Numbered from the stretch's first letter, positions 26,376-34,765 are shown. The stretch is 64,000 nucleotides of DNA from an uncultured Clostridia bacterium (GCA_927362715.1 CAKMIX010000006.1:1-64000); one strand, 5' to 3'. The notes: generated from the sequence alone by a model not told the origin. Numbers and translations: made by a program.

Positions 26376-27602
26376 TCAGCCTTCACGCTTTTTCTTCAGC
26401 GTGACCGCCGCAACGCCGGCCGCCATGGCAAGCATAGCCGCAGCTGCGATGCCGCCGGCAACCGCGCCGCTGGTCTGCGGGATCTCCGGGTTCGCCGTGC
26501 CGGTCGTACCCTCTTCCGCTTCCGTCGTCAGGACGGGGATCACTTCGGTTTCCACCTCGCCGCAGCGTGCGCAGGTTCTCTGGCGCTCGCCTTCCTCGGT
26601 CTCGGTAGCTTCCTTCACAACAACCCACTCGCCGAAGTCATGCCCGAGTGCCGGGATCTCTTCGGTAACGGTCTCCTCGCAGCGCGCGCAGACGCCGGTT
26701 CTGGAACCCGCCTCGGTGCAGGTGGCTTCCTTGGTGACTTCCCATTCTGCAACGTCATGACCGAGCGCAGCAACAGGTTCGGTCACCGTCTCGCCGCAGC
26801 GTGCGCAGACGCCGGTCTGTACGCCTTCTTCGGTGCAGGTCGGCTCATCCGTTACAGTCCATTCGGACACATCGTGGCCGAGCGCAGCAATCTCGCGGGA
26901 ATTCACTTCCGCATCGCAGACCGTGCACTTTTGGATCTCCTCGCCAGCCTCGGTGCAGGTGGCAGGTGTCTTCACTTCCCAGTCGCCCGCCGTGTGGCCG
27001 GTAGCGGCGATGGTATGGCTTCCAACGACTTGCCCGCAGACTGTGCAGATAATATTCTCGTTACCCGCTTCCGTGCAGGTGGGATATTTTGTAATTTCAG
27101 ACAACTGCGTCGCATGGCCGCAGGCAATCGTCACGGATTTTGTGGAGTTTGCAACGACCTGATCCGTAACGTCTTCGCCGTCCAGCGTGGTGCCGTCAGA
27201 AGCCAAACCAATGTTCAAGCTCAACGCAGAACCGGGTTTTACAACTTGGAGCTGGAATGTAAGCAAAGCGCCGCCTTCTGTAATCGCGCCCGCTGTCGCG
27301 CCTGTATAGCGCACACCGGTTGCATAGTCCAGATTCACTGTCGGGTTCAATGCCACAACCGGCGTGGTTGCAGAATTCGCAACAGGTGTATATGCGGTCC
27401 TGTCGAACTCCACATTGAACTCCAACGCACCAAGATTAGAATTCTCAGACACGGACACCGTCACTGTGATAATATCGCCGGCGTTTGCCGTGGTCTTGTC
27501 CGCAGAAAGCGTGAGCGCCGCCGTGGTATTTACCGCAAACACCGGAACGGCGCACAGGCACACCAGAGCAAAAACCGTCAAAATGCTGACAATCTTTTTC
27601 AT
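26376..27602 (-). CDS. Secreted cohesin-like protein with Cys/His repeats and C-terminal sorting-type anchor
   Basis: A 408-residue surface protein. Residues 1-23 are a signal peptide ending VFA. Residues of about 24-155 resemble a cohesin module: TLSADKTTANAGDIITVTVSVSENSNLGALEFNVEFD, GGALLTFQLQVVKPGSALSL and DGEDVTDQV. Five repeats follow (about 158-365), each with PTCTEAG...C-x2-C...ALGH, giving three Cys and one His per unit. The C-terminus has NPEIPQTSG, a hydrophobic stretch and KKKREG, like a sortase signal with a variant motif. It is paralogous to the protein at 29024. It may be a cell-bound scaffold that holds a dockerin partner. Ribosome site AAGGAAGG. The repeat function is unknown. 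Confidence 0.8.
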   Translation of the reverse strand: MKKIVSILTVFALVCLCAVPVFAVNTTAALTLSADKTTANAGDIITVTVSVSENSNLGALEFNVEFDRTAYTPVANSATTPVVALNPTVNLDYATGVRYTGATAGAITEGGALLTFQLQVVKPGSALSLNIGLASDGTTLDGEDVTDQVVANSTKSVTIACGHATQLSEITKYPTCTEAGNENIICTVCGQVVGSHTIAATGHTAGDWEVKTPATCTEAGEEIQKCTVCDAEVNSREIAALGHDVSEWTVTDEPTCTEEGVQTGVCARCGETVTEPVAALGHDVAEWEVTKEATCTEAGSRTGVCARCEETVTEEIPALGHDFGEWVVVKEATETEEGERQRTCARCGEVETEVIPVLTTEAEEGTTGTANPEIPQTSGAVAGGIAAAAMLAMAAGVAAVTLKKKREG

Positions 27603-28035
27603 AGTTTGTCCTTCCTTTTTTTAGATTTTTGTTTTTATTATAACTCCCCTCCGTACGCACATGGTTTATATCAAAAGCGCAACACTTCCGATATAAGACC
27701 CGCACCCCTCCAAACGGAACGATCCGCACTTGCGTGCACAAAACGGATTTATAATACAATTTCCTGCAAGTGTCGCAATGTAAGCAAAAAGGGCATAATT
27801 ACAGACAACTATACATTATATTTTCTATATTATAGAAGAAATTCTGCATTTTGTCAACGAAATTTTTGAAGATTTACAAAATTATATTGAGCAGTATGTA
27901 CAGATTTTCCGGGCGTCTGAAAATTTTTCCACGTTTTTCTTCAAAACGTGATATTCAGCAACTTTAACTTTCTCGACATATCCGCGAATTGCCCGCATAT
28001 TGTCTCGATTTGCAGACCGCAGCAAAACGGCAGAT
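27603..28035. other. Long gap upstream of the cohesin gene
   Basis: A 433-bp stretch without a convincing gene. On the minus strand it holds TATAAT (27642-27637, in AGTTATAATAAA) with a poor -35, and further upstream TTGCGA with TATTAT 16 bp later (within about 27747-27778), either of which could start the cohesin gene. The 27780-27900 part is very AT-rich compared with its surroundings. Small frames here have no ribosome site or homology that I recognise. Confidence 0.5.
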
Positions 28036-28476
28036 TCATGTTTTTTGCCGATCCATTTCCGCAAGCGGGTGATCGCGGTAGACAAGGTCTGCACGGGGTG
28101 AAAAGCCCATTTTCTGCCAAAAGCGGTTGCCCGCTTCGTTATCGGCGAACACGACCAGAGACGCCTTGTTTACCCCTGCCCGCCGCAGTGCTTGCAGCAC
28201 TGTTTCCACCAGCTGCACCGCAATACCCCGCCGGCGATATTGCGGGTGCACCGCCGTGTGATAGATATACCCCCTGCGTCCGTCGCTGCCTGCCAGGATC
28301 ACGCCCACGATCCGCCCGCTTTTCTCTGCAACAAAGCAGGTGTCGGGATTGCGTCGCAAGAAGCGCGCAATGCCGTCTTGGGAGTCATCCAAATTGTTCA
28401 GACCCATGCCTTTACAGGAACACCACAGTTTATAAACCGCGGTATAATCGTCCAAATGCATTTTCCGAATGTCCAT
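28036..28476 (-). CDS. GNAT-family N-acetyltransferase
   Basis: A 146-residue GCN5-related acetyltransferase. The acetyl-CoA loop is HPQYRRRGIAVQLVETVLQ, after VGVILAGSDGRRGYIYHTAV; the C-terminal ADNEAGNRFWQKMGFSPR is typical. Start MDIRKMHLDDYTAVYKLW with AAGGGGAAA upstream. Substrate unknown: RimI-like protein acetylation or small-molecule acetylation are both possible. It is alone between the cohesin gene and tRNA-Thr. Confidence 0.85.
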   Translation of the reverse strand: MDIRKMHLDDYTAVYKLWCSCKGMGLNNLDDSQDGIARFLRRNPDTCFVAEKSGRIVGVILAGSDGRRGYIYHTAVHPQYRRRGIAVQLVETVLQALRRAGVNKASLVVFADNEAGNRFWQKMGFSPRADLVYRDHPLAEMDRQKT

Positions 28477-28501
28477 GGTTTCCCCTTAGCAAAAATGCTG
28501 T

Positions 28502-28540
28502 AAAAAGCAAAAGCCCGCAATGCGGATTGCGTTGCGGGTT
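28502..28540 (-). terminator. Terminator of tRNA-Thr
   Basis: On the minus strand a 9-bp stem AACCCGCAA/TTGCGGGCT (28540-28532 with 28520-28512) is followed by TTTTGCTTTTTA. It lies 7 nt beyond the tRNA 3' end. Confidence 0.82.
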
Positions 28541-28546
28541 CTTAGC

Positions 28547-28622
28547 TGGAGCTGCTGGGCGGACTCGAACCGCCGACCTGCTGATTACGAATCAGCTGCT
28601 CTACCAACTGAGCCACAGCAGC
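28547..28622 (-). tRNA. tRNA-Thr (anticodon CGT)
   Basis: A 76-nt cloverleaf with encoded CCA. Acceptor GCTGCTG pairs with CAGCAGC, D arm is GCTCAGTTGGTAGAGC, the anticodon stem GCTGA/TCAGC encloses TTCGTAA with anticodon CGT (complement of 28587-28589), and the T arm is GGCGG-TTCGAGT-CCGCC. It reads ACG threonine codons. A consensus-like promoter lies 63 bp upstream and a terminator follows directly. Confidence 0.98.
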
Positions 28623-28684
28623 ATATTGGGTTTTGAGGCTGTTTATATGTGCGTTTCTTCCGAATCGCCCGTGACAGCTTTTAT

Positions 28685-28713
28685 ATTATATCGGATAAAT
28701 ACGGGAATTGCAA
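28685..28713 (-). promoter_or_regulatory. Sigma-A promoter of tRNA-Thr
   Basis: Minus-strand TTGCAA (28713-28708), 17-bp spacer, TATAAT (28690-28685). It fits a strong stable-RNA promoter; transcription would start near 28678. Confidence 0.88.
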
Positions 28714-28833
28714 GAGAAATTTTTGCTTTTTTGACTTTTTGTGTGAGCGGCAGGAAAAAGGTACAAAGGAAGCCTGTAGAAAAACAGGAGCCGACAGCCC
28801 ACAAGTCGGTTGTGAGCCGGAAGCGTATACCCA

Positions 28834-28874
28834 AAACCCGCAGGGCGCGAGCAGCGTCTGCGCTCTGCGGGTTT
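28834..28874 (-). terminator. Terminator below the dockerin gene
   Basis: A 10-bp stem CTGCGGGTTT/AAACCCGCAG (28865-28874 with 28834-28843) whose long loop can pair further through GCGC segments; TTTTGGG follows on the minus strand. The other parts of the 401-bp gap 28623-29023 hold the tRNA promoter and no visible gene. Confidence 0.7.
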
Positions 28875-29023
28875 GTTCAGATTGTCGGTCGCCGTGCATT
28901 GGTTCCTTACCGCACGCTGCTCGAACGGGCACAGAGACTCACCCGCCCTGCGGGGCATAGCATTCTTAACTTTGTGCGAACCTTCCGCACCACTTCTGAT
29001 TTCCGGCGCCCGGTACGCCGCTC

Positions 29024-30283
29024 TTACAGCGTCCGCAGCCCTGCCGCCGCCTGCAGGATCCAACGGGCGTCAACAACACTGACCGTGCCGTCACCATTGA
29101 CATCGGCAAGGGTGGAATACCGAAGCACCCGCAGATCCGCTGCGGTCTGCAAAGCCCAACGCGCATCGATCGCGTTAAGCATGCCGTCTTCGTTTACATC
29201 CCCGACAAGTCCCGTGAGAACATCGATTTCTTCGGTTGCAAGCACTTCGCCGCAGACCTCACAAGATTGGGTGCGCAGCCCTGTTTCTGTGTGGGTAGGC
29301 TCTTTTGTTACAGCCCACTCGCCCGCTGTATGCCCCATTGCGGGAACGATGCTGTCGATATAGCTGTCGCCGCAGGTCGTACAGGTGTGCGTGGTGAAAC
29401 CGTCCTTTGTGCAAGTCGGCGCAGTAACAACCGCCGTGTAGCTGTGCCCGAGCGCTGCCTTATATTCATCCGTGTAGGAATCTCCGCAAATCGAACAGGT
29501 GTGCGTTGTATACCCCTGCTTGGTGCAGGTCGGCGCGGTAACAACCGCCGTATAGTCGTGTCCCGTTGCGGCCAGCACGCGGGTTTCCGTCGCTTTGCAG
29601 GCGGCGCAGACGCGCGTCTCCATGCCGTCCTGCGTGCAGGTCGGCGCAGAGGTCTGTTCCCATTCCCCAAAGCTATGCCCGGACGCCGGGATCTGCTCAA
29701 TCGAGGTTTCGCCGCACACGCTGCAGGTGTAGATCCGCTCTCCGTCCTGTGTACAAGTCGGGGCGGTATACTCCGTTTCCACCATGGTTCCTGCGTGGCT
29801 GCATGCAATCTTTAAAGAATCTGTGGAATTGGCAACGACCTGCTGCGTCACATCCTCACCGTCAAGCGTAGTACCGTCGGTCGCCTGAATCACGGAAAGG
29901 GTCAGCTCACTGCCGGGCTTGAGCGCCCGAAGCTGGAATGTGACCAGCGTGCCGCCCTGCGTGATAAAGCCCGCCGTAGCTGCGCTGTAATACAAACCGT
30001 TCGCGTGGTTTGGGTTGACCGTAGACGCCCACAGGGAGTCCTGCGTATAAGAACCGTCTACATACTGAAATGCAGAACGGTCAAAATCCACGGAAAACTC
30101 CAACGCACCAAGCTTGGAATTTTCAGAGACTGCCACCGTGATCGTGACAATCTCGTTGACACTGACCGTGGTCTTGTCCGCAGACAGCGTGAGTGCCGCT
30201 GTGGTGTTCGTCACCGCGAGTGCAGGCGCCGCACACAGGCACGCCAGCGTAAAGATCAGCAGAATACTTATGACCTTTTTCAT
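29024..30283 (-). CDS. Secreted cohesin-like protein with Cys/His repeats and C-terminal dockerin
   Basis: A 419-residue paralogue of the protein at 26376. A signal peptide (1-23, ending ALA) is followed by a cohesin-like module (about 24-157; TTAALTLSADKTTVSVNEIVTITVAVSENSKLGALEF... is near identical in layout), then five repeats of the type APTCTKQGYTTHTCSICGD...ALGH (about 160-350). The C-terminus (361-419) is a two-repeat type I dockerin: DVNEDGMLNAIDARWALQ and DVNGDGTVSVVDARWILQ, both with complete Ca-binding Asp/Asn loops. It could therefore both offer a cohesin and dock to another cohesin. Ribosome site AAAGGAG. It starts only 20 bp after uxaC, with no terminator between. Confidence 0.88.
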   Translation of the reverse strand: MKKVISILLIFTLACLCAAPALAVTNTTAALTLSADKTTVSVNEIVTITVAVSENSKLGALEFSVDFDRSAFQYVDGSYTQDSLWASTVNPNHANGLYYSAATAGFITQGGTLVTFQLRALKPGSELTLSVIQATDGTTLDGEDVTQQVVANSTDSLKIACSHAGTMVETEYTAPTCTQDGERIYTCSVCGETSIEQIPASGHSFGEWEQTSAPTCTQDGMETRVCAACKATETRVLAATGHDYTAVVTAPTCTKQGYTTHTCSICGDSYTDEYKAALGHSYTAVVTAPTCTKDGFTTHTCTTCGDSYIDSIVPAMGHTAGEWAVTKEPTHTETGLRTQSCEVCGEVLATEEIDVLTGLVGDVNEDGMLNAIDARWALQTAADLRVLRYSTLADVNGDGTVSVVDARWILQAAAGLRTL

Positions 30284-30303
30284 TGCTATTGCTCCTTTGC
30301 ATT

Positions 30304-31710
30304 TTATATATTTAAGTTAAAATAACGTTCCGCATTATAAAACGCGATGTCCGCAACCATTTGGGAGAGGAAATCGAGCTCGCAGGGATATTTGCCCTCC
30401 TCTACCCAATCGCCGATCAGTTCGCAAAGGATGCGGCGGAAATACTCGTGACGCGGATAGGAAAGAAAGCTGCGCGAATCCGTGACCATGCCGACAAATT
30501 TGCCGAGCACGCCGAGGTTCGCAAGCGTTTTCATCTGCTCGCGCATACCGTCGTAATTGTCGTTGAACCACCACGCCGAACCGAACTGGATCTTGGATGC
30601 GATCTCGTCGTTCTGAAAATTGCCGAGCATCGCGCCGAGGACATAGTTGTCTTTCGGATTGAGCGTGAACAGCACGGTCTTCGGCAGATCCCCCTTGCGT
30701 TCAAGCGCGTCCAAGAGCCCGGAGAGCCCCTCGGCGATCTCGCGGTCGTCAATGGAATCAAAGCCCGTGTCGGGGCCGAGGCGGTCGAACATGCGGCTGT
30801 TGTTGTTGCGCATGGCGCCGATGTGCAGCTCCATGACCCAGCCGCGGCGGGCATACTCCGCGCCGAGGAACCGAAGCAGCGCTGTGCGATATTTGTCCGT
30901 CTCTTCCGTGGTGAGCGTCCCGCCGATGAGCCCGATCTTAAAGATCTTCTCCACCTCGGAATCCGTTGCGGGGCGATAGGGCACATACGCGAATGCGTGG
31001 TCGCTCGCGCAACAGCCCAGCGAATCAAACAGATCCATGCGCTCTGAGAGCGCGGCTTTCAGCTCGGCAAAGGTATGGATCTCGCGGCGCACCGCCTTTT
31101 CCATGGCGGCGATCCACGGGATGAACGCGGGCAGTTCGATGCCGAGCGCCTTGTCGGGACGGAATGCAGGCAGCACGCGGCATTTGAAATTCGTTTCGTT
31201 TTGCAGCAGCTTATGGTATTCAAGCCCGTCGGCGGGGTCGTCCGTCGTACAGACGCAGCGCACGTTGGACTTTTCGATCAGCTCGCGCGGGGTAAAGCCG
31301 CCCGCGCGGATCTTTTCGTTGCAGCGGCGGTAAATGTCCTCCGCCGTTTTTTCGGACAGCGTTTCCTCCACGCCGAAGTAGCGCTGCAACTCCAAGTGCG
31401 TCCAGTGATACATCGGGTTGCCGACAGCATAAGGCAGACAAGACGCGAACGCCTTGAATTTTTCGTGATTCGGCTTTGTGCCGGTGATATAGTCTTCCGA
31501 AATGCCGCAGGAGCGCATCAGACGCCACTTGTAATGGTCGCCAGAAAGCCACAGCTCGGCGATATCGGCGGGCCGCTTATTTTCATAAATCTCCTTCGGG
31601 GACAGATGGCAGTGCCAATCGAAGATCGAGGTTTTTTCCGCACCGCGGCGGTAAAGCTCCTTCGCCGTTTTGGTGGTCAGCAAAAAATCCTTATCCATAA
31701 ATCGTTTCAA
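30304..31710 (-). CDS. uxaC: Glucuronate isomerase UxaC
   Basis: A 468-residue uronate isomerase (E. coli enzyme 470) that converts D-glucuronate to fructuronate or D-galacturonate to tagaturonate. It has the amidohydrolase-like metal ligands FDWHCHLSP and the family N-terminus KRFMDKDFLL; later segments VCTTDDPADGLEYH and MELHIGAMRNNNSRMFDRLGPDTGFDSI are typical. The frame extends to 32409 through the neighbouring gene, but TTG 31710 is the best start: GGGGCG lies 8 nt upstream and it gives the family N-terminus. It has a strong promoter at 31745 and may be transcribed with the dockerin gene. No uxaA/B or kdg genes are nearby. Confidence 0.95.
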   Translation of the reverse strand: MKRFMDKDFLLTTKTAKELYRRGAEKTSIFDWHCHLSPKEIYENKRPADIAELWLSGDHYKWRLMRSCGISEDYITGTKPNHEKFKAFASCLPYAVGNPMYHWTHLELQRYFGVEETLSEKTAEDIYRRCNEKIRAGGFTPRELIEKSNVRCVCTTDDPADGLEYHKLLQNETNFKCRVLPAFRPDKALGIELPAFIPWIAAMEKAVRREIHTFAELKAALSERMDLFDSLGCCASDHAFAYVPYRPATDSEVEKIFKIGLIGGTLTTEETDKYRTALLRFLGAEYARRGWVMELHIGAMRNNNSRMFDRLGPDTGFDSIDDREIAEGLSGLLDALERKGDLPKTVLFTLNPKDNYVLGAMLGNFQNDEIASKIQFGSAWWFNDNYDGMREQMKTLANLGVLGKFVGMVTDSRSFLSYPRHEYFRRILCELIGDWVEEGKYPCELDFLSQMVADIAFYNAERYFNLNI

Positions 31711-31744
31711 AACGATCGCCCCTTTCATTTCCATGCGCTTATAT

Positions 31745-31773
31745 ATTGTAAAGCAAAACCCGCAAGCGGTCAA
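31745..31773 (-). promoter_or_regulatory. Sigma-A promoter of uxaC
   Basis: Minus-strand TTGACC (31773-31768), 17-bp spacer, TACAAT (31750-31745). One base off consensus in each box. No obvious operator palindrome overlaps it. Confidence 0.85.
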
Positions 31774-31814
31774 GGCGCACAGGCAAATTTCGGGCAGGAA
31801 TTTCCCGTTCGCTA

Positions 31815-31843
31815 TTGTATACCCGACAGCGGCATGGTATGAT
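31815..31843 (+). promoter_or_regulatory. Sigma-A promoter of the PH-domain pair
   Basis: TTGTAT (31815-31820), 17-bp spacer ending in TGG, TATGAT (31838-31843); divergent from the uxaC promoter. Confidence 0.72.
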
Positions 31844-31878
31844 ACAAAAAAGACTTCACCATATAGGGAGAGAAATAC

Positions 31879-32379
31879 ATGGAACTGCAAGCACAAAAGG
31901 GAGAGGGACTGACCCCGAACGCGCTGCGGCTCATGCGGTTGACGACGGGCATCAAAGCGCTGATTTTGTTTGCGCTGTTCGCTGTCGCGGGCGGCGTCAC
32001 GCTCGGTACGGGGTACACGGTTGCCGGCATTGTGCTGTTCACTGTTGGTGCGGCGGTCTGCCTGATCTACTGGCTGCTCATGCCGCGGTTTCGCTTTCGC
32101 CGCTATCGGTATCTGCTCACACAAGACCGTCTGGAGATCACCGAAGGCGTCCTGTTCGTGCACCGCACCGTCGTACCCGTAGACCGCATCCACCAGATCG
32201 AGGTCAGCCGCGGGCCGCTTGACAGCTTTTGCGGGGTGGCGTGCGTAGAAGTCACTACGGCGGGCGGCACGGCGAAGCTCAAATTTTTGGATGCGCAAAA
32301 GGCAGACGCCGTTGCCGCGCTTTTGCACAGCCGTTTGCAAGCGCGTATCGGTACGGCGCAGGAGGGGTCGGATGTTTGA
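31879..32379 (+). CDS. Bacterial PH-domain membrane protein, YdbS-like
   Basis: A 166-residue protein with two close membrane helices (about residues 22-75) followed by one bacterial PH domain (DUF304): FRRYRYLLTQDRLEITEGVLFVHRTVVPVDRIHQIEVSRGPLDSFCG. It matches the YdbS member of the Bacillus ydbST pair, which is linked to resistance to antimicrobial peptides or the amylolysin bacteriocin. ATG 31879 follows GGGAGAG. The stop overlaps the start of the larger partner gene. Confidence 0.85.
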   Translation: MELQAQKGEGLTPNALRLMRLTTGIKALILFALFAVAGGVTLGTGYTVAGIVLFTVGAAVCLIYWLLMPRFRFRRYRYLLTQDRLEITEGVLFVHRTVVPVDRIHQIEVSRGPLDSFCGVACVEVTTAGGTAKLKFLDAQKADAVAALLHSRLQARIGTAQEGSDV

Positions 32380-33892
32380 CAAGCCCACACGCAACCACCC
32401 GTATTTCATCTTCGAGCGCGGCGGGGCGCTGGCGCTTTTGCTGCTGTTTTATTTGGGCTCGAACGTCGTCGGCGAGCAGCGGGCAGACGTTTGGAAACAG
32501 CTGTTTTCTTCCGACTACAAAGCGGCGCTCGCCTTCATTTTAGAGGAAAATCTCTCCGCGCTGCTGCTGGCGGCGGTAGGGATCCCCGTGCTTTGCCTTA
32601 TTGTCATTGCGGTGAGTTTCCTCATTTGGCGCCGGACGACGTTTTATATCGACAAGGACGATAATTTCCGCTACGACCACCGTGGATTGGTGCGCAAGGA
32701 GATTCGCGTGCCGCTGCGCGGCATTTCCACGGTAAACATCCGCCGTTCGCTTTTTAAGCGCCTGTTCGGGCTTGCGGCGGTTCGCTTAGACGTAAATTCC
32801 GCCGTGACCAGCGAAAAGGCGGATTTCTCCCTCGTCATGACCGCCGCACAAGCGGAGGTCTTCGCACGCACCATTGAAGCGAAAAAGGCGGAAGCGGCAG
32901 GTACTGCGGCTGTTTCGGCTGCGCCGTCTGCCGAAGCCGCAGCGTCCGTCGCGACGGATGCTGCGCAGCGGCGGGAGATCCGCTATACGCCGGGGCAGGT
33001 GTTTGTGCATATTCTGCTGACCGCTTCGTTTGCCGCGCCGGTCGTCATCCTGCTGATGTGGCTCGCGCAGTTTTTGCCGGTTTTCGCAGGCGAGGCAGAA
33101 ACGATCTCGCTCCTGCCTCTGCTTGTGATCGTCGCCGCAGGCATTTTGTTCGCGGCACTCAAGCAGTTTCTGACGCTGTACGGTTACACGGTGAGCGCCG
33201 ACCGCGAGCGCGTGACGCTTTCCCACGGGCTTTTGAATCGGCAAAGCTACACGTTTGAGCTCAAAAAAATCAACGCCGTGGTCGTGCACCAAAGCCTGCT
33301 CGCACGGCTTTGCAAGCGTGCGTATGTGGAGGTGGTCGTGATCGGTTACGGTGACGCCAAGGCGCGACCGCGGCTTTGCCTGTACGCCCCGCTCGCCGAA
33401 GTGGAACGCATCCGCGACGCGCTTACGGGCGATTTCGGCGATTTTGAAGCGCCGCAAAAACTTGCGCGCGCAGGCTTTTGGCAAAAGCAGCTCGTGCTCC
33501 TGCTCTGGGCGCTGGCGGCGTTCGGCTTAATCGGCTCGTTCTCCCCGCTTTGGGGCGCGGCGGCAGCGGTATTTTTGCTGCTGTGGGGCACGCTTTCGCA
33601 TAAGCTCGCTTCCGCCGCGACATCGCTCGCCTTTGCAGAGCGCGGGTTTCAATACACCTGCGGTATTTTCAAAAAAGCTACGCGCTTCGTGCGCTACGGC
33701 GACGTGCAGCAGACGGAATTTCGCGCGAACCGCGTACAGCAGCGGCTCGGCAATGCGAAGCTCTCCTTTGTCATCCTTTCTGCTGCCGCCGAGCGGCGCA
33801 CCGCAACGGGCTATTTCCCCGAAAGCGCGTTAGAAACGCTCGCCGCGCGCGCCGTGGACGCGCGCGACACCTCGACCAGGCTGTGGGAATAG
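32372..33892 (+). CDS. Bacterial PH-domain membrane protein, YdbT-like
   Basis: A 506-residue partner of the YdbS-like protein, with about six membrane helices and three PH (DUF304) units: TTFYIDKDDNFRYDHRGLVRKEIRVPLRGISTVNIRRSLFKRLFGL near residue 90, YTVSADRERVTLSHGLLNRQSYTFELKKINAVVVHQSLLARL in the middle, and FQYTCGIFKKATRFVRYGDVQQTEFRANRVQQRLGNAKL near the C-terminus. An Ala-rich linker spans about 185-220. ATG 32372 follows GGAGGGG and overlaps the previous stop; the longer frame to 32291 is not used. Function in the envelope is inferred from the family. Confidence 0.85.
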   Translation: MFDKPTRNHPYFIFERGGALALLLLFYLGSNVVGEQRADVWKQLFSSDYKAALAFILEENLSALLLAAVGIPVLCLIVIAVSFLIWRRTTFYIDKDDNFRYDHRGLVRKEIRVPLRGISTVNIRRSLFKRLFGLAAVRLDVNSAVTSEKADFSLVMTAAQAEVFARTIEAKKAEAAGTAAVSAAPSAEAAASVATDAAQRREIRYTPGQVFVHILLTASFAAPVVILLMWLAQFLPVFAGEAETISLLPLLVIVAAGILFAALKQFLTLYGYTVSADRERVTLSHGLLNRQSYTFELKKINAVVVHQSLLARLCKRAYVEVVVIGYGDAKARPRLCLYAPLAEVERIRDALTGDFGDFEAPQKLARAGFWQKQLVLLLWALAAFGLIGSFSPLWGAAAAVFLLLWGTLSHKLASAATSLAFAERGFQYTCGIFKKATRFVRYGDVQQTEFRANRVQQRLGNAKLSFVILSAAAERRTATGYFPESALETLAARAVDARDTSTRLWE

Positions 33893-33917
33893 CACCGGGG
33901 ATTTTTTACGCCAGCCC

Positions 33918-33946
33918 TTGCGCAAAACGGATTCCTGTGCTACACT
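33918..33946 (+). promoter_or_regulatory. Sigma-A promoter of yebC
   Basis: TTGCGC (33918-33923), 17-bp spacer ending TGC, TACACT (33941-33946), 34 bp before the start codon. Confidence 0.75.
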
Positions 33947-33980
33947 ATTGTGCGTAATTTCTGAAGAAGGTGAAACAGTT

Positions 33981-34718
33981 ATGTCCGGACACTCCAAATG
34001 GAGCACCATCAAGCGCAAAAAGGAAAAAACCGATAACGCGCGCGCCAAGGTGTTCACCAAAATCGGGCGGGAGATCGCCGTTGCCGTAAAATCGGGCGGT
34101 CCCGACCCTGCGGCAAATTCCAAGCTCAAAGACGTCATTGCCAAGGCAAAGGCTAATAATGTGCCGAACGATAATATCGAGCGCATCATCAAAAAGGCGG
34201 CAGGCGAAGGCAACGCCGACAACTATGAGGATGTTGTCTACGAGGGCTACGGGCCTTCGGGGATCGCCGTCATCATTGAGGCGCTGACCGACAACCGCAA
34301 CCGCACCGCTGCAGACGTGCGCCATGCGTTCGACAAGTTCGGCGGCAACATGGGCACAACGGGCTGCGTTTCGTTTATGTTCACGCGCCAGGGCGTGCTC
34401 ATCCTCGAAAAAGAGGACATCGACGAGGACAAACTCATGGAGGATGCGCTGGAAGCAGGCGCCGCCGACTTCCTTTCGGACGGCGACGTTTATGAGATCC
34501 GCACCGAGCCTAACGATATGGGCGCTGTGCGCGACGATCTGACCGACAAGGGCTACAAACTCCTGTCCGCTGAGGTGGAATATATCCCCTCGACCTACAC
34601 GAAGCTCGAAAAGCCCGAGGACATCCAGAACATGGGCAGGATGCTGGAGATGTTTGAGGAAAGCGACGACATCCAGTCCGTGTACCACAACTGGGAAAAC
34701 GAGGACGACTACGAATAA
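33981..34718 (+). CDS. yebC: YebC/PmpR family transcription or translation factor
   Basis: A 245-residue member of the TACO1/YebC family. The signature MSGHSKWSTIKRKKEKTDNARAKVFTKIGREI opens it; GGPDPAANSKLKDVIAKAKANNVPNDNIERII and the acidic later domains follow. Some members are DNA-binding regulators, others have been linked to relief of ribosome stalling. ATG 33981 is set by the invariant N-terminus and AAGGTGA upstream. Monocistronic, with promoter and terminator. Confidence 0.95.
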   Translation: MSGHSKWSTIKRKKEKTDNARAKVFTKIGREIAVAVKSGGPDPAANSKLKDVIAKAKANNVPNDNIERIIKKAAGEGNADNYEDVVYEGYGPSGIAVIIEALTDNRNRTAADVRHAFDKFGGNMGTTGCVSFMFTRQGVLILEKEDIDEDKLMEDALEAGAADFLSDGDVYEIRTEPNDMGAVRDDLTDKGYKLLSAEVEYIPSTYTKLEKPEDIQNMGRMLEMFEESDDIQSVYHNWENEDDYE

Positions 34719-34730
34719 GCGGCACTTTTT

Positions 34731-34765
34731 AGCGGCGCGCTCCGTTTGGAGTGTGCCGCTTTTTG
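34731..34765 (+). terminator. Terminator of yebC
   Basis: A 13-bp stem with two G-U pairs (AGCGGCGCGCTCC, 34731-34743; GGAGTGTGCCGCT, 34748-34760), GTTT loop, then TTTT. Confidence 0.9.

Noticed and set aside
26500-27100. Regular DNA repeats that might be a CRISPR array
   Set aside because: They are in-frame protein repeats of about 120 bp inside a coding gene; no spacers or cas genes are present.
26640-27869. A 409-codon plus-strand frame across the cohesin gene
   Set aside because: Antisense to a protein with clear signal peptide and repeats; no domain of its own.
27882-28094. A 70-codon minus-strand frame at the end of the GNAT gene
   Set aside because: Overlaps the acetyltransferase in another frame, AT-rich, without ribosome site or homology.
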